Below are positions 1 to 7,010 of a DNA stretch of 14,691 nucleotides, piece after piece. The position numbers were made by a program, and so were the translations under genes. Source of the DNA: Desulfuromusa sp. Lineage in GTDB: Bacteria > Desulfobacterota > Desulfuromonadia > Desulfuromonadales > Geopsychrobacteraceae. The stretch is taken from the NCBI GenBank assembly GCA_021647765.1, contig JAKIUD010000075.1, positions 1 to 14,691 on the forward strand. The letters run 5' to 3'. Under the pieces are notes generated by a model. It was not told the origin of the DNA. It worked only from the letters and a program-made list of their open reading frames with translations, and ran no database searches. How positions within the stretch are numbered: the first letter of the stretch is position 1; each line of letters begins with the position of its first letter.

Positions 1-2
1 AA

Positions 3-95
3 TACGTGGTTGCTACTATCGATGTCAAAGAACAAAGGCTGAAACTCTTTCTGGACAAAATCCAGATCGATGAATTTGATTACAAATTGAGATAA
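3..95 (+). CDS. C-terminal tail of an unidentified protein (truncated by window edge)
   Basis: One frame is open from the window edge to a TAA at 93-95 and encodes about 30 residues ending FDYKLR. The other two plus frames contain stops here. The residues alternate in a beta-strand-like way (VVATIDV, LKLFLDKIQI). This is compatible with the small C-terminal beta barrel of some integrases or transposases, but the fragment is too short to assign. It sits directly before an ISL3 transposase remnant, so a mobile-element origin is plausible by context only. Confidence 0.4.
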   Translation, partial: YVVATIDVKEQRLKLFLDKIQIDEFDYKLR

Positions 96-337
96 ACAAA
101 GTTGAGTGTCCACGATGTTGTGGCACTCAACAGCTACGCAAACACAAACCGCTGATTTTGAACTGGTTCAAGGCGAAAAAGAAGCTTTCGAGTGGTTCCG
201 TAGAAGGAATGAACCTCAAGGCAAAACTCACTATGAGAAAAGCCTACGGTTTCAGAACTCTGAAATGCCTTCAAATCGCCTTATATCACGAACTTGGCAA
301 GTTACCAGAACCTGAGTATCTCCACCGATTCTGCTGA
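80..337 (+). pseudogene. ISL3-type transposase, C-terminal remnant
   Basis: The frame beginning at 80 has no start codon at its beginning and runs to a TGA at 335-337. From about 134 its translation reads LRKHKPLILNWFKAKKKL, then SSGSVEGMNLKAKLTMRKAYGFRT and a tail ending LGKLPEPEYLHRFC. The block VEG-N-K-KL-MRKAYGFRT followed by LYH-LG-LPEPE-HRFC matches my recollection of the C-terminus of ISL3-family DDE transposases, which contains the last part of the catalytic domain. Only about 70 of roughly 400 residues remain. The segment just upstream (VECPRC) looks like the N-terminal zinc motif of the same family, so an internal deletion may have fused the two ends; that part is speculative. A longer-looking frame with an ATG at 106 overlaps it but shows no recognisable protein. 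Confidence 0.65.
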
Positions 338-395
338 CGAGCCTATTTTATAGGGAGGATAGTGCTGTATGCTGTGTTTGTGGTGGTTGCTTTAT

Positions 396-430
396 CCCCC
401 ATGCGGAGTAGGGGGGAATTAAAGGGGGGT
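396..430. repeat. G/C-tract element flanking the DUF559 gene
   Basis: The plus strand carries a run of five C, then two runs of six G separated by AATTAAA. The C run and the first G run can pair as a hairpin with a 10-base loop. The second G run lies inside the 3' end of the DUF559 frame, which therefore ends with codons for T-P-L. Paired G or C tracts of this kind are often seen next to DUF559 genes in bacterial genomes (my recollection, unverified). There is no T run, so it does not look like a normal intrinsic terminator. Confidence 0.4.
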
Positions 431-783
431 CTTAGTCACTGGGCTCAATTCCTCCGCCAGCCGCTCATACACCCCATCCAGATTCTCCATGACTTCTTGG
501 TTACTAAACCGGATCACCCGCAAACCGAGCTCTTGGAGATAAGCCGTCCGCTCAGCATCATATTCTTGTGCACCAGTGGAAACATGACTATCACCATCAA
601 TCTCGATAACCAGCTTATGGGCAGCACAGTAAAAATCGACAATATAAGAACCGAACGGGCGTTGTCGCCGAAAGCGATCTGGTAACTGTTTTAAACACTG
701 ATACCAGATCCGTTTTTCCGCTTCAGTCATATTCGTGCGCATTTCACGGGCACGGGGAATCAGATTATGTTGTAGGTTTTCAT
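419..783 (-). pseudogene. DUF559 (very-short-patch-repair-like) endonuclease, apparent 1-base frameshift
   Basis: The main frame, from 769 to the TAA at 419-421, encodes a DUF559 protein of the restriction-endonuclease-like/Vsr fold. It shows NMTEAEKRIW, RFRRQRPFGSYIVDFYC, the catalytic-type LVIEIDGDSH and LGLRVIRFSNQEV, about 116 residues. The only start with good spacing to a Shine-Dalgarno is ATG at 783 (AAGGG, six bases upstream), but that frame reads MKTYN and then stops at 760-762. Adding one base near 769-771 would give MKTYN-x-NLIPRAREM, the usual beginning of this family. I infer a single-base deletion, real or from sequencing. The gene begins nine bases after the stop of the deoxyribosyltransferase gene, so it was probably the last gene of that operon. 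An in-frame GTG at 802 lacks proper SD spacing. DUF559 proteins are putative nucleases of largely unknown role. Confidence 0.75.
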
Positions 784-792
784 TGCTGACCC

Positions 793-1305
793 TTAAAAGC
801 ACCCCCTTGCTTGTAACACTCGCTTGGCTATATAGGCCAAACATGATTCGGCATCCACAGCAACCACCAGATCGATCAGCATCAAATTGTGCGAAAGCTT
901 GAAATCTTCGATTATCTTGCCCTCCTGACATAATGTCACACCGGCAGGCAACTGCTGCTGTTCTCGAACTCTTGCAATCATCTCACGACGATCAGCGGCA
1001 TAACAGTAGATAGCCTTTTCCAGTGCAGCAGCATAACCAACTTCAAAAACAGTTCCTGAATCTGGTTCTACACCACGAAAAGGGTTCAGGTTTGCCATAA
1101 CGATATCTGCCGATTCTAACAGTTTGATATTGGCATCCCGGATAGCTCTTGCAGTTTCATGGGGTGTTTGTTTAGCAGAAATAATGTTATCGAGTGGAAA
1201 CAGACCGATGAAACCGTATTTATGGGCAAGTTGTTTCAATTTCTCGCCCATTTCAACCGCATTAGGTTCAAAAACGTCAGGACCTGCCAGGTAGATTTTT
1301 TTCAT
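793..1305 (-). CDS. Nucleoside 2-deoxyribosyltransferase family protein
   Basis: 170 residues. The protein opens with KKIYLAGPDVF, the N-terminal strand and glycine motif of the nucleoside 2-deoxyribosyltransferase family. It continues with ADIVMANLNPFRG and DSGTVFEVGYAAAL; the Glu of FEVGYA corresponds to the family's catalytic nucleophile and the Asp of DSGT to a substrate-binding residue. Family members exchange or hydrolyse the glycosidic bond of (deoxy)nucleosides in purine and pyrimidine salvage or clean-up; which substrate this one uses cannot be read from the sequence. ATG 1305 is chosen because AGGGA lies five bases upstream; a longer frame extends to 1386 without such support. It follows the SseB-like gene by 13 bases and the DUF559 start is nine bases beyond its stop, so the three are likely cotranscribed. 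Confidence 0.8.
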   Translation of the reverse strand: MKKIYLAGPDVFEPNAVEMGEKLKQLAHKYGFIGLFPLDNIISAKQTPHETARAIRDANIKLLESADIVMANLNPFRGVEPDSGTVFEVGYAAALEKAIYCYAADRREMIARVREQQQLPAGVTLCQEGKIIEDFKLSHNLMLIDLVVAVDAESCLAYIAKRVLQARGCF

Positions 1306-1318
1306 AAATATCCCTAAA

Positions 1319-1708
1319 TCATTTTTCAGTTTTTTCTTTGTTTTGTTGAACGATATCCTTGAGCCATTTGATTTCTTCGGGATCAAAAAACTTTTGCAAC
1401 TCGGTTCCGTAATTCAGCGCCCAATAGATATTCGACGCAGACAACTCTGTTATCGAATGACCCTGTACCGGAAGGTATTTGGCTTCTTTATCGGCCCAAT
1501 CGGTCAATTTTTTGCTGGTATCAAACAACATCAGATAGGTTTTGTCGTTCGCCTCGACCAGCAACGGCAACATTCCTTCTTCACTTTGCCCTTCTTCCTC
1601 CTCAATAACCGGTATGTAGAAAATTGAGTTAAGAAACAGATCATAGAAAAGATGCTGTTTTTTCGGGTCTTCAAAACCAAGTTTGATGGCTTCATCGAGT
1701 TCGGTCAT
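1319..1708 (-). CDS. SseB N-terminal-domain-like protein
   Basis: 129 residues. The sequence FYDLFLNSIFYIPV followed by an acidic stretch (IEEEEGQSEEG), then LPLLVEANDKTYLMLFDT and LTDWA, matches the layout of the SseB N-terminal domain (PF07179-like). In that domain a helix leads into a YIPV strand and later a hydrophobic strand with an F-D/F-S turn. The domain's function is unknown; in E. coli the full protein was named for enhanced serine sensitivity when altered. No signal peptide or membrane segment is visible, so it should be cytoplasmic. ATG 1708 has AAAGG seven bases upstream, and the alternative TTG at 1741 has nothing comparable. It starts 70 bases after the thiQ stop with no intrinsic terminator between them, so it may be read from the thi promoter. 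Confidence 0.65.
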   Translation of the reverse strand: MTELDEAIKLGFEDPKKQHLFYDLFLNSIFYIPVIEEEEGQSEEGMLPLLVEANDKTYLMLFDTSKKLTDWADKEAKYLPVQGHSITELSASNIYWALNYGTELQKFFDPEEIKWLKDIVQQNKEKTEK

Positions 1709-1778
1709 AGTTTGGCCTTTCGGGTCATTTGCTAGCAACAAGATCGTATATGAGATGACAGGAGGGAAGCAACAATGA

Positions 1779-2492
1779 TTACTTCAAAAAATCCCTGACC
1801 CAGTCATTTTTAGGAAAACGGATCAGTTCCTCAGGAAGCCCTTTTTGCTCGATCTCCCCCTGGTTCATGATGAGGACCAGGTCACCGGCAGCAAAGGCTT
1901 CTTCGTGATCATGGGTGACAAATATCGTGGTGATATTGAGAGGTGAAATAATCTGCGTCAACTCAATTAACAGGTGTTTTCTCAAACTCCGATCCAGAGC
2001 ACTGAGAGGCTCGTCCAGCATCAGCAAACGAGGCTGAGGCGCCAAAGTTCTTGCCAGGGCAACCCGTTGGCGCTCTCCCCCCGAAAGTTCATCTATATGG
2101 CGTTTTCGAAACTCTGAGAGACCCATCATCGCCAACATCTCCCCCACTCTTGCGTCACTCCGGGCTCTGTCCATCCCCTTCATCTTCAGACCAAAAGCGA
2201 TATTGTCCTCCACATTCAAATGGGGAAACAGGGCAAAATCCTGAAACATCATGCCAAAATTTCGTTTATACGGGGGAACGTCGTTCATCAACTCCCCGGC
2301 AAAAGAAAAAGTCCCTGAACCTGGCGCTGCCAACCCGGCAATAAGACGGAGCAGTGTGGTTTTACCACTCCCTGAAGGACCGAGAATTGAAAGTTTTGTC
2401 CCTTTGGGCAGCTCAAGGTTTATGTCGTTCAGCACCAGGCTGCCATCAGCAAAGGTTTTGTGAATATGTTTAAGAACCAGTTCGCTTCCCAT
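1779..2492 (-). CDS. thiQ: Thiamine ABC transporter ATP-binding protein
   Basis: 237 residues, a complete ABC ATPase. Walker A is GPSGSGKT (38-45), the Q-loop glutamine is at 84 (MMFQDFALFPH), the signature is LSGGERQR (136-143), Walker B is LLMLDEP (156-162) and the switch histidine is at 194 (VTHDHEEA). It hydrolyses ATP on the inner membrane to drive import through the adjacent permease. By sequence alone it could be any ThiQ/PotA-like ATPase; the thiamine assignment rests on the operon, which holds a ThiB-type binding protein under a TPP riboswitch. The ATG at 2492 overlaps the permease stop as TGATG and has GGAAGG at good distance, indicating translational coupling. A TTG one codon earlier is unlikely. 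Confidence 0.85.
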   Translation of the reverse strand: MGSELVLKHIHKTFADGSLVLNDINLELPKGTKLSILGPSGSGKTTLLRLIAGLAAPGSGTFSFAGELMNDVPPYKRNFGMMFQDFALFPHLNVEDNIAFGLKMKGMDRARSDARVGEMLAMMGLSEFRKRHIDELSGGERQRVALARTLAPQPRLLMLDEPLSALDRSLRKHLLIELTQIISPLNITTIFVTHDHEEAFAAGDLVLIMNQGEIEQKGLPEELIRFPKNDWVRDFLK

Positions 2493-4162
2493 CAAAATCC
2501 TTCCGTGCTCTCTTTTCTGAAATGCTCAATAGCGACAAAACCAGCGGCTGTGACCAGCATCAGAATAGTGGAGATTGCCATCGCCTGGCCATAGTTCATT
2601 GCCCCCGGGTGGCTTAAAAATCGGTAAATGGCAACGGGAATCGTTGGTGTTTCTGGTCTTGAGGTGAAAATAGTCGCTCCGAATTCCCCCAGACTGATCG
2701 TGAAAGCAAAGATCGCACCGGCAACAAGGGCTTTTGCCATCAGCGGCAGATCAATAGCTTTGAATACCGCCAGTGGAGATGCCCCGAGCATCGAAGCGGC
2801 CTCGGAAAATTGTTCGGGAATCGCCCTTAAAGCTGGCAGAAGTGCCCTGACTACAAAGGGAAAACCGACCAGGGCATGAGCAATGGGGATCAGAAAGATC
2901 GACGTTCTTAAGTTAAGTGGTGGTTTGTCCAGGGTGATGATAATCCCGAACCCAAGGGTCACTGCGGAAGTCGAGAGGGGCAACATGAAAATAGGGTCGA
3001 AAAAATTGCTCCATCTGCTACTGAATTTCCGATCACAAAAACGGATAAACAATGCTGCACATATTCCTGTGGTCAAAGCAATCAACAGTGAAACGACAGC
3101 AAACAGGAGAGAGTTTTTGATGGCATAAAACGGAGGAATATAAAAAATAGAGCCGGTTGTATTGACAAACAGGGCTTGGTAAAAAACCAGGGTCAATTTC
3201 CCGGCATGGGTCAACGATGCTGCAACAAGAGCTAGCAGCGGGACGACACACAGGCAGAAAATAAAGAGGACAACCCCGGCAATCAGCAATTTTTCCCCCA
3301 GATGGACTGGCGGTTTAAGATGGATCTGTTCTGTATCCGGGGAAAACCGGGCGGTTCTCCTGGTGAACGATGTATAGCCCCACATCAACAGAAAGGTGAA
3401 GGTGATCTGGATCAACGACAAGAACGAAGCCAGCGGCAGATTGAAGAGATGTGCCGCCTGTCGATAGATCTCAGCTTCAATTGTTGAATACGAAGAACCT
3501 CCAAGGATGAGGATAATCCCGAAACTGGAAAAACAGAAAATAAACACCAGGGCTGACGCGGCAAATATTGCCGGTTTCAGCAATGGCAGGGTCACGGTTA
3601 AAAACACCTTTGCCGGAGAAGCACCCAAAACCATGGCCGCCTCGCTGATCCGTCCCTGCAGAGAAGACCAGAACCCGGTTAAAATTCGCAACATGACCGA
3701 AAAATTGTAAAAAACGTGAGCCAGAAGGATGAGCACCAGAGGTTGATCTATGGTTATCCCGAAAAAAAATGGCTTATCCCCAAAACAAGCCTGGAATGCA
3801 GCAGCGACAACCACGGCAGGAAGAACAAAGGGGATAGAGGCCAGGATTCGGATGGTGCGTTTCCCTCTGAATGTGTAACGGGAGAGGACAAAAGCGCAAG
3901 GGAATGCGCAAATAAGGGTTAACAGGGTTGAAATCCCGGCCTGCCAGAAGGTGAACCAGATCACCTTCATCATCCGGGGTGAGCCGAAAACCTGATCCAG
4001 AAAAGAGAGATTTCTCCCCCCTTCCAGAGAAAAACTTTTTACCAGAATACCGCTGAGGGGATAAAAATAAAAAAGGAGAAAGAAAATGGCCGGAATCAAT
4101 CCAACCACGGCATAAGGGTGAAAAATTCGTTTCTTTATCACTACAGCATTCTTTCGATCCAT
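2492..4162 (-). CDS. thiP: Thiamine ABC transporter permease, two fused permease domains
   Basis: 556 residues with about 12 hydrophobic segments. There are two copies of the binding-protein-dependent permease domain, each with the EAA cytoplasmic loop that contacts the ATPase: EAAMVLGASPAKVF (174-187) and EAASMLGASPLAVF (454-467). One polypeptide with both domains and a length near 540 is normal for ThiP. It forms the inner-membrane channel through which thiamine or its phosphates pass. ATG 4162 overlaps the end of thiB by 22 bases. A GTG at 4141, seven codons later, overlaps the thiB stop and is an alternative start; neither has a convincing Shine-Dalgarno, so coupling to thiB translation is likely. 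The stop overlaps the thiQ start. Confidence 0.88.
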   Translation of the reverse strand: MDRKNAVVIKKRIFHPYAVVGLIPAIFFLLFYFYPLSGILVKSFSLEGGRNLSFLDQVFGSPRMMKVIWFTFWQAGISTLLTLICAFPCAFVLSRYTFRGKRTIRILASIPFVLPAVVVAAAFQACFGDKPFFFGITIDQPLVLILLAHVFYNFSVMLRILTGFWSSLQGRISEAAMVLGASPAKVFLTVTLPLLKPAIFAASALVFIFCFSSFGIILILGGSSYSTIEAEIYRQAAHLFNLPLASFLSLIQITFTFLLMWGYTSFTRRTARFSPDTEQIHLKPPVHLGEKLLIAGVVLFIFCLCVVPLLALVAASLTHAGKLTLVFYQALFVNTTGSIFYIPPFYAIKNSLLFAVVSLLIALTTGICAALFIRFCDRKFSSRWSNFFDPIFMLPLSTSAVTLGFGIIITLDKPPLNLRTSIFLIPIAHALVGFPFVVRALLPALRAIPEQFSEAASMLGASPLAVFKAIDLPLMAKALVAGAIFAFTISLGEFGATIFTSRPETPTIPVAIYRFLSHPGAMNYGQAMAISTILMLVTAAGFVAIEHFRKESTEGF

Positions 4163-5214
4163 TCCCGTAACCAGATTTCTCTTTTGGCATCAATCAACTG
4201 CGGATCCAAAAAAGCGGGGCTTTCTGCCCTTTGGGCATGTTCCTGAAATACCAGCGGCAGGGCTGCGGTGCTATTGGCCGGAAAAACAAACATCTGTAGC
4301 GGGATATCTTCCTGAAATTCGGCTGACAGGATAAAATCCATAGCCTTTTTGGCTAACTCAAGCTTGGCGGTTCCTTTAAGGATTCCGGCAAATTCAATCT
4401 GACGAAACGCGGAGTTGTTTTCAAGGACAACAGCTGTCGGAGCCTTGGACAGTTTTGTCTCGGAATAAAAAACCTCAGCGGCAGGACTAGAGGCATAGCT
4501 GACCACAATAGGCCTGTCCCCTTCTGATGCTGCGGTAAATTTCCCCCAATAGGCATCCTTCCAGCCGTTGGTAATTTCAACCTTGTTGGCCTTCAGTTTT
4601 TGCCAGTAATCAAGATAGCCGTCCTCGCCAAAGCGGCTGATGGTTGCCAGCAGAAAAGCGAGCCCGGGAGAAGAAGTAGCCGGATTTTGAACAACAGTCA
4701 AACCCAGATATTCGGGCTTGATTAAATCTTCCAGCCTGGTCGGGGGCAGTAAATTATGTTCTTTGAACCATTCGATGTCGTAATTGAGACAGACATCACC
4801 AAAATCGACCGGCACCAGCCGGTTTTCGGGATCGAGTTGGAGCGATTTATCCACCGTATCGAGATGTTGCGGCGTATAAGGAATAAACATATCCGCTTTT
4901 AAGGCGCGGCTTAAAAATGTGCTGTCGACGCCGTAAAAAATATCGGCAAGGGGGTTGTTTTTTGCAAGAATTGCTTTATTTAAAGCTTCACCCGCATCCC
5001 CCGATTGGTAAATAACCAATTTTGCCTGGAGCTTTTTTTCGAATTGTTCAAAAACCCCCTTACTGACACTGAAACTGTCGTGGGTCATAATGGTGATAAC
5101 TGGAATCTCAGCGGGACTGGGTTGTGTTGTTTCCGATTTTTCCTCACTGCGACTGCAGGAAAAAAGGGTGGCTACAAGCAGACATAACACGATAGGAAAA
5201 AGCTGTAGTTTCAT
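4141..5214 (-). CDS. thiB: Thiamine/TPP-binding lipoprotein of the ABC transporter
   Basis: 357 residues. The N-terminus is a lipoprotein signal: KLQLFPIVLCLLVATLFSC, with the cysteine at 20 in an LFSC lipobox, so the mature protein is membrane-anchored. The mature part parallels E. coli TbpA/ThiB: an opening ITIMTHDSF (TbpA has TVYTYDSF), ADIFYGVDSTFL, LVPVDFGDVCLNYD, NPATSSPGLAFLL, ITNGWKDAYWGKF, IVVSYASSPA and a closing REIWLREWIE. It captures thiamine or its phosphate esters outside the inner membrane. ATG 5214 is chosen because the signal peptide starts there and GGAG lies 10 bases upstream; a TTG at 5289 would put 25 residues inside the riboswitch leader. It is the first gene of thiBPQ. 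Confidence 0.92.
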   Translation of the reverse strand: MKLQLFPIVLCLLVATLFSCSRSEEKSETTQPSPAEIPVITIMTHDSFSVSKGVFEQFEKKLQAKLVIYQSGDAGEALNKAILAKNNPLADIFYGVDSTFLSRALKADMFIPYTPQHLDTVDKSLQLDPENRLVPVDFGDVCLNYDIEWFKEHNLLPPTRLEDLIKPEYLGLTVVQNPATSSPGLAFLLATISRFGEDGYLDYWQKLKANKVEITNGWKDAYWGKFTAASEGDRPIVVSYASSPAAEVFYSETKLSKAPTAVVLENNSAFRQIEFAGILKGTAKLELAKKAMDFILSAEFQEDIPLQMFVFPANSTAALPLVFQEHAQRAESPAFLDPQLIDAKREIWLREWIERML

Positions 5215-5233
5215 TTTTCTCTGTCTCCAAAAG

Positions 5234-5280
5234 AAAAAACCATTCTCTGAATCAAGACACCTGATCTTCAGAGGATGGTT
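5234..5280 (-). terminator. Riboswitch-controlled intrinsic terminator (expression platform)
   Basis: On the minus strand a 14-base arm (5280-5267, AACCATCCTCTGAA) pairs with TTCAGAGAATGGTT (5251-5238) with one mismatch, followed by a run of T. It lies between the TPP aptamer and the thiB start. The aptamer's CGGAGGG (about 5304-5298) can pair over seven positions, two of them G-U, with TCCTCTG in the first terminator arm. This gives a plausible antiterminator that TPP binding would remove. Confidence 0.8.
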
Positions 5281-5288
5281 CAATAGCA

Positions 5289-5376
5289 ATTCGTTCCCTC
5301 CGCCAGTATAAACCGGATCAGGTTGTAACGGTCGGGCTTAACCCTCTCAGCATGTCCGCCATGCTCCCGCACAAAT
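5289..5376 (-). promoter_or_regulatory. TPP riboswitch (THI element)
   Basis: Read on the minus strand the leader contains the conserved TPP aptamer blocks in order: GCGGGAGC, CTGAGA followed by GGGTTAAGCCC, then ACCTGATCCGG, and finally ACTGGCGGAGGGAA. The ends ATTTGT (5376-5371) and ACGAAT (5294-5289) pair to form P1. TPP binding to this aptamer class switches off thiamine synthesis or uptake genes. Here it precedes thiBPQ and a terminator hairpin, so high TPP should cause early termination. Confidence 0.95.
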
Positions 5377-5384
5377 CTTCTGCT

Positions 5385-5413
5385 AACTTATTCGAACAGG
5401 GTATTTTTTACAA
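5385..5413 (-). promoter_or_regulatory. thiBp: Possible promoter of the thi operon (weak)
   Basis: TTGTAA (5413-5408) and TAAGTT (5390-5385) are separated by 17 bases. The -10 matches the sigma70 consensus poorly, but the predicted start near 5378 falls two bases before the riboswitch P1 helix, which is where it should be. A perfect TTGACA also occurs at 5443-5438, without a good -10 partner at 16-18 bases. Confidence 0.35.
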
Positions 5414-5445
5414 CAGAATTGAGACCCATCATGTCTTTGTCAACA

Positions 5446-5481
5446 GAAAAAGCCGACCCAGGTAAACAGAGTCGGCTTTTT
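5446..5481 (-). terminator. Intrinsic terminator after tRNA-Pro
   Basis: On the minus strand AGCCGAC (5477-5471) pairs with GTCGGCT (5457-5451), followed by a run of five T. The preceding A-rich arm makes it potentially bidirectional. It begins five bases after the tRNA 3' end and separates the tRNA transcript from the thi leader. Confidence 0.85.
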
Positions 5482-5485
5482 ATAG

Positions 5486-5562
<77 letters not shown>

Positions 5563-5589
5563 TTATGTTTGTTTCTTTGAGCGCCGCGA

Positions 5590-5618
5590 ATTATCTTTGA
5601 TTCACCACAACTTGTCAA
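5590..5618 (-). promoter_or_regulatory. Promoter of tRNA-Pro (sigma70 type)
   Basis: TTGACA (5618-5613), 17 bases, then GATAAT (5595-5590). The bases just downstream are GC-rich (TCGCGGCGC), the discriminator type found at stable-RNA promoters under stringent control. The predicted start is near 5583, about 20 bases ahead of the tRNA. It lies just past the stop of the second paaK gene. Confidence 0.85.
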
Positions 5619-5630
5619 GAAAATTGGCAG

Positions 5631-6944
5631 CTATTGATGACGCCGATCAATCACACGAATGGCTTTTCCTTCATGGCGCGTAATGCTTTCCGGTTCAACA
5701 AGTTTCACTTTGGCGCTGACACCCAAAACTGTCGCCAGCCGTTTTTCAGCCTGAACAACAAATTGGCGCTGCTGCTTCATTTCATCAAAGAAAATATGCT
5801 CATTAACTTCAACCTGAACCTCAAGTGAATCCATGTTGTTCTGCCGATCAACGATCAACTGATAGTGGGGTTCACATCCTTCAATCTGGAACAGAACTTC
5901 CTCAATCTGAGTCGGGAAAACATTCACCCCTTTGATAATCAACATATCATCCGTTCGACCACGGGTCTTTTCCATTCTCGCCAAAGTACGGCCACATTCG
6001 CAAACAGCATAATTTAATCGGGTGATATCGCGGGTGCGATAGCGGATCATCGGGAAAGCCTGCTTGGTCAAGCTGGTTAACACCAATTCTCCGACTGATC
6101 CTTCGGGTAAAACTTCCCCGGAATCCGGATCAATGATTTCAGCCAGAAAGTGGTCTTCTGCTAGGTGCATCCCCTGCTTGTACAGGCATTCACCGGCAAC
6201 TCCTGGCCCCATGATTTCTGACAAACCATAGTTGTCGGTCGCAATAATCCCCAGACGTTGTTCCAGTTCAACCCGCATCTGTTCACTCCATGGTTCAGCC
6301 CCGAAAAGACCAACTCGTAGTGCCAACGAACGGGGATCAATACCCTGCTTTTCCATCCGATCAGCCAGAGTCAGACCATAGGACGGAGTGCAAACGAGAG
6401 CAGATGAGCGGTAGTCCTGTATGATCATCAACTGTTTGTCGGTATTGCCACCAGATATGGGGATAACTGACGCACCAATTGCCTCTGAGCCATAATGCAA
6501 CCCGAAAGCTCCAGTAAACAGACCGTAACCAAAAGCGATATGGACAATATCCTCTTGAGTGACTCCGGCAGCAGTCATAAATCGGGCAACCAATTCCGTC
6601 CAGGTCTTGATATCCTGTTTGGTGTAACCGACAACAGTGGGCTTGCCAGTTGTCCCTGAAGATGAATGAATTCTGACCACTTCACGCATTGGCACTGCGA
6701 ACATTCCATAGGGGTAATTGATCCGCAAGTCTTCTTTGGTTGTGAAGGGCAGATGGCGTAAATCATCCAAAGTTTGCAAATCCCTAGCTTTGAAACCAGA
6801 ATCTTTAAATTTGGCCTGGTAGCAAGGAACTTTATTTGCAACCAGTGTTAGAGTTTCCTGCAGACGTTTCAATTGCAGCTGGCGTATTTCTTCCATAGGA
6901 AGACACTCGGCAGCTTGATTCCAAATATTTATAGGCAATTTCAT
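5631..6944 (-). CDS. paaK: Phenylacetate-CoA ligase (PaaK family), copy 1
   Basis: 437 residues, the usual PaaK length. It is an adenylate-forming enzyme that makes aryl-acetyl-CoA from arylacetate, CoA and ATP through an AMP intermediate. Visible motifs are the P-loop SSSGTTGKPT (94-103), GAEPWSE (215-221), NYGLSE (238-243), RYRTRD (301-306), the hinge region GRTDDMLIIKGVNVFP (329-344) and the C-terminal catalytic-type lysine in HEGKAIRVIDRR (K427). It is clearly a paralogue of the copy at 7593-8900. ATG 6944 aligns with the start of that paralogue, though no strong Shine-Dalgarno precedes it. It is separated from the ior operon by 206 bases and has its own promoter candidate. The substrate may be phenylacetate, indoleacetate or a related acid, judged only from the ior context. 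Confidence 0.88.
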   Translation of the reverse strand: MKLPINIWNQAAECLPMEEIRQLQLKRLQETLTLVANKVPCYQAKFKDSGFKARDLQTLDDLRHLPFTTKEDLRINYPYGMFAVPMREVVRIHSSSGTTGKPTVVGYTKQDIKTWTELVARFMTAAGVTQEDIVHIAFGYGLFTGAFGLHYGSEAIGASVIPISGGNTDKQLMIIQDYRSSALVCTPSYGLTLADRMEKQGIDPRSLALRVGLFGAEPWSEQMRVELEQRLGIIATDNYGLSEIMGPGVAGECLYKQGMHLAEDHFLAEIIDPDSGEVLPEGSVGELVLTSLTKQAFPMIRYRTRDITRLNYAVCECGRTLARMEKTRGRTDDMLIIKGVNVFPTQIEEVLFQIEGCEPHYQLIVDRQNNMDSLEVQVEVNEHIFFDEMKQQRQFVVQAEKRLATVLGVSAKVKLVEPESITRHEGKAIRVIDRRHQ

Positions 6945-6966
6945 AGTTAACTTTATTCTTTAAATA

Positions 6967-6995
6967 ATTATCGATAACAAACCGCAATTAAACAA
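6967..6995 (-). promoter_or_regulatory. Promoter candidate of paaK copy 1
   Basis: TTGTTT (6995-6990), a 17-base spacer and GATAAT (6972-6967). The predicted start near 6960 leaves a short leader before the ATG at 6944. It implies that paaK copy 1 can be expressed separately from iorAB-paaK-ACT, and that the structured segment at 7011-7120 lies upstream of this transcript rather than in its leader. Confidence 0.55.
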
Positions 6996-7010
6996 CTATA
7001 CAAAGAAAGT

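Noticed and set aside
106..315. A 69-codon plus-strand frame with an ATG at 106.
   Set aside because: It overlaps the ISL3 transposase remnant in another frame and has no recognisable motif or ribosome binding site.
5215..5289. A longer thiB starting at TTG 5289.
   Set aside because: The added residues come from the riboswitch leader and terminator hairpin, and they would bury the lipoprotein signal.
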